The notes beneath the pieces were generated by a model. The model saw only the letters and a list, made by a program, of their open reading frames with translations, was not told the DNA's origin and did not search any database. The translations under genes and the position numbers were made by a program. A stretch of 34,549 nt of DNA from Bacteroidota bacterium (GTDB taxonomy: Bacteria; Bacteroidota; Bacteroidia; Bacteroidales; VadinHA17): positions 1-34,549 of the forward strand of contig DSCJ01000004.1 in NCBI GenBank assembly GCA_011049175.1, written 5' to 3'. Numbering within the stretch: position 1 is the stretch's first letter; each line of letters begins with the position of its first letter. Below are positions 31,088-34,549 of this stretch, one piece after another.

Positions 31088-32176
31088 CTATCGGGGCTGG
31101 GTAAATTCCTGTTGTATTTCCTGCATTCTCTGTTCGATAACTTCCATGATGGAATCCAGGTATTCCGAAGCCGGCACGGTGCTTCCGTCGGTAAATACCA
31201 GCTGTAAATCGATCCTCTGGTTGGTTTCATCATAGTAGAACTCCACATCGGCTATCTTGTGCAAATCGGGATAGGTGTACAGGGTCAGATTCACGTACTC
31301 ATTCATCTGATCAACGGTAGGTTCACCCTCAATTCCTTCCAGCGAGGCAATATCCAGATCGCCTTCCAGTTTCACTTTTCTGTATTGCAGGTAACCTGCC
31401 AGGCTCTGAGCATCATCCAGTTCGGTGCTGGTGAAACCAACATCGATCCCTGCAGAAATCACACGGGTTTTCCCGAGTTTCAGGATCGCTTCCAGAGACA
31501 CATCGGATCCGTCACGCTCAAAGCTGCCCGTAAAGGTATACGGTTTCAGGAAGAGTTCCAGGAAGAGGCTGTTGGGCTCGCCGTTATTTGTATTCCACGA
31601 TGCTTCAAACAGCAAATCGAGATACAATTCATCCTCATAATACAGATCGACCTCCACCCTTGTGGGGTTGTACCATGACCCCCATTCGTCGCTGATCAGC
31701 ACATCCTGAAAATCATGAATGGTCAGAGTGACATTGTTTACCGTACCCTGTGGGCCGTCGTTCGGAAACAGAAAAACGATCTTATCGTTTGGATCATTCT
31801 GGGTGATGACCCAGCCCTGATTGCCGGCATTCCATTCGTAGGTGCCCACCTTCGACTGGAAGTCGAATCCCGGGTCAATCGACGGCATCATGGCCATACG
31901 GTAAAAATCTTTCAGTGTCAGGGTATTTGACTCTGCGGTAAGACTCTTTTTTACTTCCGGGGCGCCAACAGGATCGTGGATACCCATACATGCATCAAAA
32001 GCAACCAGTGCGTTGAATCCTTCCTCATCAACTACCACACTCATATCCTCCTCCATCTGGGTAGCCAGATTTTCCAGGGTTTGCTTGTTTTCGGCAACGG
32101 TTGGGGCTTCATCCTTATTACAGGAAACCATCCATCCGGTCGCCACTATCATCAATAATGCCAGGATCTTTTTCAT
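31088..32176 (-). CDS. Lipoprotein of unknown function
   Basis: A 362-residue protein with a lipoprotein signal (MKKILALLMIVATGWMVSC, Cys19). The mature part has no known domain I can name. Residues 25-60 are helical, and the rest is beta-rich with repeats of the type VNNVTLTIHDFQD, RVEVDLYYEDELYLDLLFEA, LFLELFLKPYTFTGSFE and YVNLTLYTYPDLHKIADVEFYYD, suggestive of a beta-sandwich or half-barrel. A GTAAC-N16-CGT promoter lies just upstream (32217-32240), so the ECF sigma factor encoded at 34088 is a plausible activator. Confidence 0.7.
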   Translation of the reverse strand: MKKILALLMIVATGWMVSCNKDEAPTVAENKQTLENLATQMEEDMSVVVDEEGFNALVAFDACMGIHDPVGAPEVKKSLTAESNTLTLKDFYRMAMMPSIDPGFDFQSKVGTYEWNAGNQGWVITQNDPNDKIVFLFPNDGPQGTVNNVTLTIHDFQDVLISDEWGSWYNPTRVEVDLYYEDELYLDLLFEASWNTNNGEPNSLFLELFLKPYTFTGSFERDGSDVSLEAILKLGKTRVISAGIDVGFTSTELDDAQSLAGYLQYRKVKLEGDLDIASLEGIEGEPTVDQMNEYVNLTLYTYPDLHKIADVEFYYDETNQRIDLQLVFTDGSTVPASEYLDSIMEVIEQRMQEIQQEFTQPR

Positions 32177-32216
32177 ATCGTTCAGGTTTTAATAATGTTC
32201 AACATTACCTCCTGTA

Positions 32217-32240
32217 ACGAAAAAGGAGCAGAAAGGTTAC
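32217..32240 (-). promoter_or_regulatory. ECF-type promoter of the lipoprotein gene
   Basis: On the minus strand, GTAAC (32240-32236), 16 bp, then CGT (32219-32217), followed by TACAGG. The layout is that of GTAAC / CGTC ECF promoters in Bacteroidota and nearly equals the one before the sigma gene. Confidence 0.55.
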
Positions 32241-32246
32241 AAAAAG

Positions 32247-32270
32247 ACCGGCGGGACAGGTGCCGCCGGT
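32247..32270 (-). terminator. Terminator of the sigma / anti-sigma / DUF4252 operon
   Basis: ACCGGCGG / CCGCCGGT perfect 8-bp stem with 8-nt loop. On the minus strand it is followed by CTTTTTG. It precedes the ECF promoter of the lipoprotein gene. Confidence 0.65.
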
Positions 32271-32332
32271 TGTGAAACGATCAGTCAGACGGGATTATTT
32301 CAGGTTTTTGAAATCGTTTATCTGTACCTGCT

Positions 32333-32428
32333 TTATGGGGCACGAAATAGTTCCTCCTCCACCCCGCTTTTCTCTTCCGGCCGGCAGCCTGCGATGAGAA
32401 ATGAAATTACCGTCATGCAGAAGATCAT
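32333..32428 (-). pseudogene. Very small lipoprotein ORF, possibly frameshifted
   Basis: A 31-residue frame, MIFCMTVISFLIAGCRPEEK and onward, with a good lipobox (LIAGC) and a charged tail ending EEELFRAP. Adding one base to the G4 run at 32337-32340 (plus strand) would extend it by IKQVQINDFKNLK to a stop at 32295, just before the operon terminator. It lies directly after DUF4252. A gene this short may be real, decayed or chance. Confidence 0.3.
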
Positions 32429-32452
32429 GTTCCTTTTCGTGGCGTGCGGCTA

Positions 32453-32968
32453 TTATTCTTCCATATGATCCAGTTTATCCAGGCCTTTGATCTGCAGGCT
32501 TTTCGACAGCTTCGAAATGCTCTTCATATCAATTTCGCCGGTAATGCTTATCAGGACATTATCGGAACCTCCACCCACCACCATCAGCAACTCCGCCATC
32601 CGGCCGTTTTCTTCCCTGACGAGAAACCGTATGTTCTGGTCTTTCTCCTTTACCACCATCATCTCCTCATACCGTTCAAGGGGGAGGTCCTGCATAAGTT
32701 CGGTAAAAAAATTCACTGGTTTTCCTTCAACCATTCCGCCTTCACAGGCCAGGATCCTGATGCCTTTCAGTCCTTTCACCGCCTGTTCGAATTCGGGATC
32801 GCCCGTTTCCATTTCCGAGAACATTTCAAACATTTTGCTTGAAATAGTTACCGAGGTGATGCCCTCCCTGCCGTTGTATTTTGCAAACAGCTTATCCACC
32901 GCCGAATCCTGCGCATGCATTACGACCGGGATAATAAGCCAACCGAATAAAAACCAGATTCTTTTCAT
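32453..32968 (-). CDS. DUF4252 exported protein
   Basis: A 171-residue protein with a signal peptide (MKRIWFLFGWLIIPVVMHAQ). Family landmarks are DKLFAKYNGREGITSVTIS, SKMFEMFSEM, KGLKGIRIL, YEEMMVVKEKDQNIRFLVRE, RMAELLMVVGGGSDNVLISITGEIDMKSISKLSKSL. DUF4252 proteins regularly sit beside ECF sigma and anti-sigma genes in Bacteroidota, as here, and their function is unknown. It begins 6 bp after the anti-sigma-like stop, so it is in the same operon. Confidence 0.88.
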   Translation of the reverse strand: MKRIWFLFGWLIIPVVMHAQDSAVDKLFAKYNGREGITSVTISSKMFEMFSEMETGDPEFEQAVKGLKGIRILACEGGMVEGKPVNFFTELMQDLPLERYEEMMVVKEKDQNIRFLVREENGRMAELLMVVGGGSDNVLISITGEIDMKSISKLSKSLQIKGLDKLDHMEE

Positions 32969-32974
32969 GACATC

Positions 32975-33586
32975 CTATTGTTGCAATATCTTTCTTACTT
33001 TTTCGAATTTCCCTATGGGTTTGAGGGTTTCCTGAACCTCGTTGAGGGTATTCATCGCACTGAGCGGCTCCATCCCCGTGTTCAGGGTATTGACATACCT
33101 GAGTTCCCGGGTGTGCTCGTGCCATTCCGTGAGGTTTTCCAGCGGGGCGGTCCCCTTGTTCAGCATTTCCGAAACCAGCATCAGGGTGCTTTTGGTCTCC
33201 TCCCAGGCCAGTTGCGGATCCTCGAAGGTATCTGCCGGTGTGGGACCAAACATTCCTGAGGTGCGGAGCAGAAAATAGCCGGAAACCAGCACCACCATAA
33301 CGGCAGCGGCGGAAGCGGCCGTATAGATCATTCTCCTGCCCGGCAGGCGGATCACAGGCCGTGACCCGGCAGCTTTATGAAGGGTTTTCTCAAGCCTGGC
33401 TTCGAAACCTTCCGGGGGTTCCACCTGCTGCTGGGCTTCCAGCCCCAGGATCACCTCCCGGTCGGGAAGGAATTCCCCGGGCAGGTCGTCCTGCCTGAGG
33501 GCTTCCTTCAAAATATTTTCTTCTTCCGTACTGGTACTACCCTTGTAGTATTTCTCCAGCAGGTTTTTGATTACTTTCCATTCCAT
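32975..33586 (-). CDS. Membrane anti-sigma-factor-like protein
   Basis: A 203-residue protein. The N-terminal cytoplasmic part (1-85) contains LLEKYYKGSTSTEEENILKEAL, a helical segment that could bind the sigma factor. One membrane helix (residues about 91-110, TAASAAAVMVVLVSGYFLL) follows, and a periplasmic part ends the protein. There is no ZAS zinc motif. Position between the sigma gene and DUF4252 and topology support an anti-sigma role, by inference. Its start lies 50 bp inside the sigma gene, a long overlap that suggests translational coupling. Confidence 0.7.
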   Translation of the reverse strand: MEWKVIKNLLEKYYKGSTSTEEENILKEALRQDDLPGEFLPDREVILGLEAQQQVEPPEGFEARLEKTLHKAAGSRPVIRLPGRRMIYTAASAAAVMVVLVSGYFLLRTSGMFGPTPADTFEDPQLAWEETKSTLMLVSEMLNKGTAPLENLTEWHEHTRELRYVNTLNTGMEPLSAMNTLNEVQETLKPIGKFEKVRKILQQ

Positions 33587-34088
33587 ATCGATTCCATTTA
33601 ATGAGGGTTTCTCTTATTTTCTTTCTGGCCCTTGACAGGTTCACACGGATCAGGTTTACATTCAATCCGGTGATATCGGCAATTTCTTCGAAGGCATACC
33701 CTTCCACATCCCGCAGCTGTACAATTTCGCGCTGCTGCCCGGGCAGTTCCTGCATGATCATCCGTATCTTGTTCACATCGTCACTTACTTCCATCCTTTG
33801 ATGAGGATTTCCATCCTGGTTCAATTCTTTCTCCAGTACAGGGATCTCTTCGAACGACAGGGTTCGTTTCTTTCTCAGCCTGTCAAGGCAGTGGTTGCGG
33901 GTCACCGTCATGGCAAAAGCTTCCACACTCTGGTAATTATCCAGCGTTTCCCGGCGGTCCCACAGCTTGATCATCACTTCCTGAACCGCATCTTCCGCTT
34001 CCGCCTGTTCTTTCAGGTAAGACAGGGCAAAACGGTACAGCTTTTTTCCCAGTGGCACCACTTCCGATGTAAACCTGTCCAGTTCCAT
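33537..34088 (-). CDS. ECF RNA polymerase sigma factor (sigma-70 family)
   Basis: A 183-residue protein. Region 2 (LYRFALSYLKEQAEAEDAVQEVMIKLWDRRETLDNY, AFAMTVTRNHCLDRLR) and region 4 (LPGQQREIVQLRDVEGYAFEEIADITGLNVNLIRVNLSRARKKI) are present, with region 3 absent, defining the ECF type. It probably transcribes its own operon and the lipoprotein gene at 32176 through GTAA(C/T)-N16-CGT(C/T) promoters. Anti-sigma-like and DUF4252 genes follow. The start is the ATG at 34088. Confidence 0.9.
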   Translation of the reverse strand: MELDRFTSEVVPLGKKLYRFALSYLKEQAEAEDAVQEVMIKLWDRRETLDNYQSVEAFAMTVTRNHCLDRLRKKRTLSFEEIPVLEKELNQDGNPHQRMEVSDDVNKIRMIMQELPGQQREIVQLRDVEGYAFEEIADITGLNVNLIRVNLSRARKKIRETLIKWNRYGMESNQKPAGEILQG

Positions 34089-34099
34089 TACAATGATAA

Positions 34100-34124
34100 G
34101 ACGATAGCGGTATGATTTTATTAC
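34100..34124 (-). promoter_or_regulatory. ECF-type promoter of the sigma operon
   Basis: On the minus strand, GTAAT (34124-34120), 16 bp, then CGTC (34103-34100), 11 bp before the ATG at 34088. A second GTTACC copy lies further upstream (34130-34135). Arrangement suggests autoregulation. Confidence 0.5.
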
Positions 34125-34415
34125 ATAAAGGTAACAACAAAATACCCCCGGAAAAATATTTCTTTGTGGTCTATTTGAATTCTGATTCGGAAAACGGATC
34201 CGGTAAACTTCTATACCGGGTATATTCAGGGAATTGTTGTTGATTCAATCATCCGTTTGTATCTGGGAACAATCCACCCGGGCAACAACATTTCCGTTTC
34301 AGGGAAATCATGAAATCCCGTTATGAAATTTATTTTATTTTTATAATTTTATTTTTTCATATTTTGTTTTGCAATATGTTTTTTATACTGTATCTCTTAT
34401 TTTTATATTTTTTAA
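34125..34415. other. AT-rich intergenic stretch before the right inverted repeat
   Basis: No gene is seen. The last 110 bases are almost entirely A and T (runs such as ttatttttataattttattt) and end at the palindrome AACTACGTAGTT (34414-34425). Confidence 0.6.
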
Positions 34416-34426
34416 CTACGTAGTTT

Positions 34427-34538
34427 ACTGGCTTTGTTATGACATAATCAGCAATTATTTGTATATTTGAAAAAAATGCTGTTATGGAATTGTCAGAAAT
34501 TAAACAGGCTATTGAAAAACTCAGTGAAGAGGAGCGTC
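34427..34538. repeat. Right arm of 112-bp perfect terminal inverted repeat
   Basis: Exact reverse complement of 1-112. It contains the palindrome TTATGACATAA (34437-34447), a TATATTTG -7 box (34462-34469) and the start of the antitoxin-like gene (34484). AACTACGTAGTT at 34414-34425 abuts the arm. Confidence 0.95.
34437..34469 (+). promoter_or_regulatory. Promoter/operator of the antitoxin-like gene (right copy)
   Basis: An 11-bp odd palindrome TTATGACATAA (34437-34447) precedes a TAnnTTTG box (TATATTTG, 34462-34469) that ends 14 bp before the ATG. A TTTG at 34433-34436 is 25 bp upstream of it, a longer spacing than usual. The palindrome is a good candidate site for autorepression by the antitoxin. 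Confidence 0.5.
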
Positions 34539-34549
34539 AACAGCTACTC
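34484..34549 (+). CDS. N-terminus of small antitoxin-like protein, right copy (partial)
   Basis: The ATG is at 34484 and 22 codons are visible before the window ends. They begin MELSEIKQAIEKLSEEER and continue QQLL, identical to the left copy as far as that goes. No toxin gene or stop is visible. Antitoxin identity is a family resemblance only. Confidence 0.5.
   Translation, partial: MELSEIKQAIEKLSEEERQQLL

Noticed and set aside
1-34549. Window ends as proof of a circular molecule
   Set aside because: The terminal repeats are inverted, not direct, so they do not close a circle.
1-34549. CRISPR arrays, tRNA, rRNA genes, insertion sequence transposases
   Set aside because: No direct-repeat/spacer series, no cloverleaf, no rRNA segment and no transposase frame was seen on either strand.

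Overview
The window looks like a piece of a Bacteroidota chromosome, probably Bacteroidales or Marinilabiliales-like. The evidence is the gene content: DUF4252 beside an ECF sigma factor and a membrane anti-sigma-like protein, a CxxC zinc-ribbon protein of a Bacteroidota type, a TonB-like energy transducer, a PorT-type outer-membrane barrel and an ArsF-type lipoprotein. TAnnTTTG-type -7 promoter boxes also occur repeatedly. Most of the window is moderately GC-rich housekeeping and accessory sequence. The segments near 1.7-3.8 kb, 17.5-17.8 kb and 34.1-34.5 kb are visibly more AT-rich.

Layout. 1-123 and 34416-34538 are inverted copies of one sequence: the promoter and first codons of a small antitoxin-like gene, reading outward at both ends. 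0.26-1.9 kb: a DUF4256 protein, a stand-alone TrpF-like isomerase and a frameshifted small membrane protein. 2.1-3.4 kb: an AT-rich two-gene module (winged-helix protein plus AbiEii-like nucleotidyltransferase) behind a repeated operator. 3.4-4.5 kb: intergenic hairpin repeats and a short SSB. 4.5-8.8 kb: a zinc-ribbon protein and a compact SpoIIE-phosphatase / OLD-type ATPase-nuclease / Asp-Glu racemase operon. 9.0-13.9 kb: an acidic protein, GH3, a D-2-hydroxyacid dehydrogenase, an AEC permease and a TonB-like protein. 13.9-16.9 kb: an SRAP protein coupled to a serine hydrolase, and an HExxH protein.

17.04-17.47 kb on the minus strand is a probable free-standing structured RNA gene of about 425 nt. 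It has a consensus promoter, several long hairpins capped by GAAA, UUCG and GCGA tetraloops, an end-closing helix and a terminator. I could not match it to RNase P RNA, tmRNA or SRP RNA by eye, and it is the most interesting element in the window.

17.8-21.4 kb is a complete three-gene biotin-dependent acyl-CoA carboxylase operon (biotin carboxylase, biotin carrier, carboxyltransferase). 21.5-24.3 kb holds an exported protein, an MsrB whose export signal is separated from it by a one-base frame change, and a TlpA/thioredoxin-like pair: a redox-repair neighbourhood. 24.6-30.2 kb: a universal stress protein, a Lon-N domain protein, cardiolipin synthase, an outer-membrane barrel and a membrane metallophosphoesterase. 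30.3-31.0 kb: ArsF plus a small CxxC thioredoxin-like protein behind an inverted-repeat operator, without the ArsG permease. 31.1-34.1 kb: an ECF sigma / anti-sigma / DUF4252 operon and a lipoprotein gene with a very similar ECF-like promoter.
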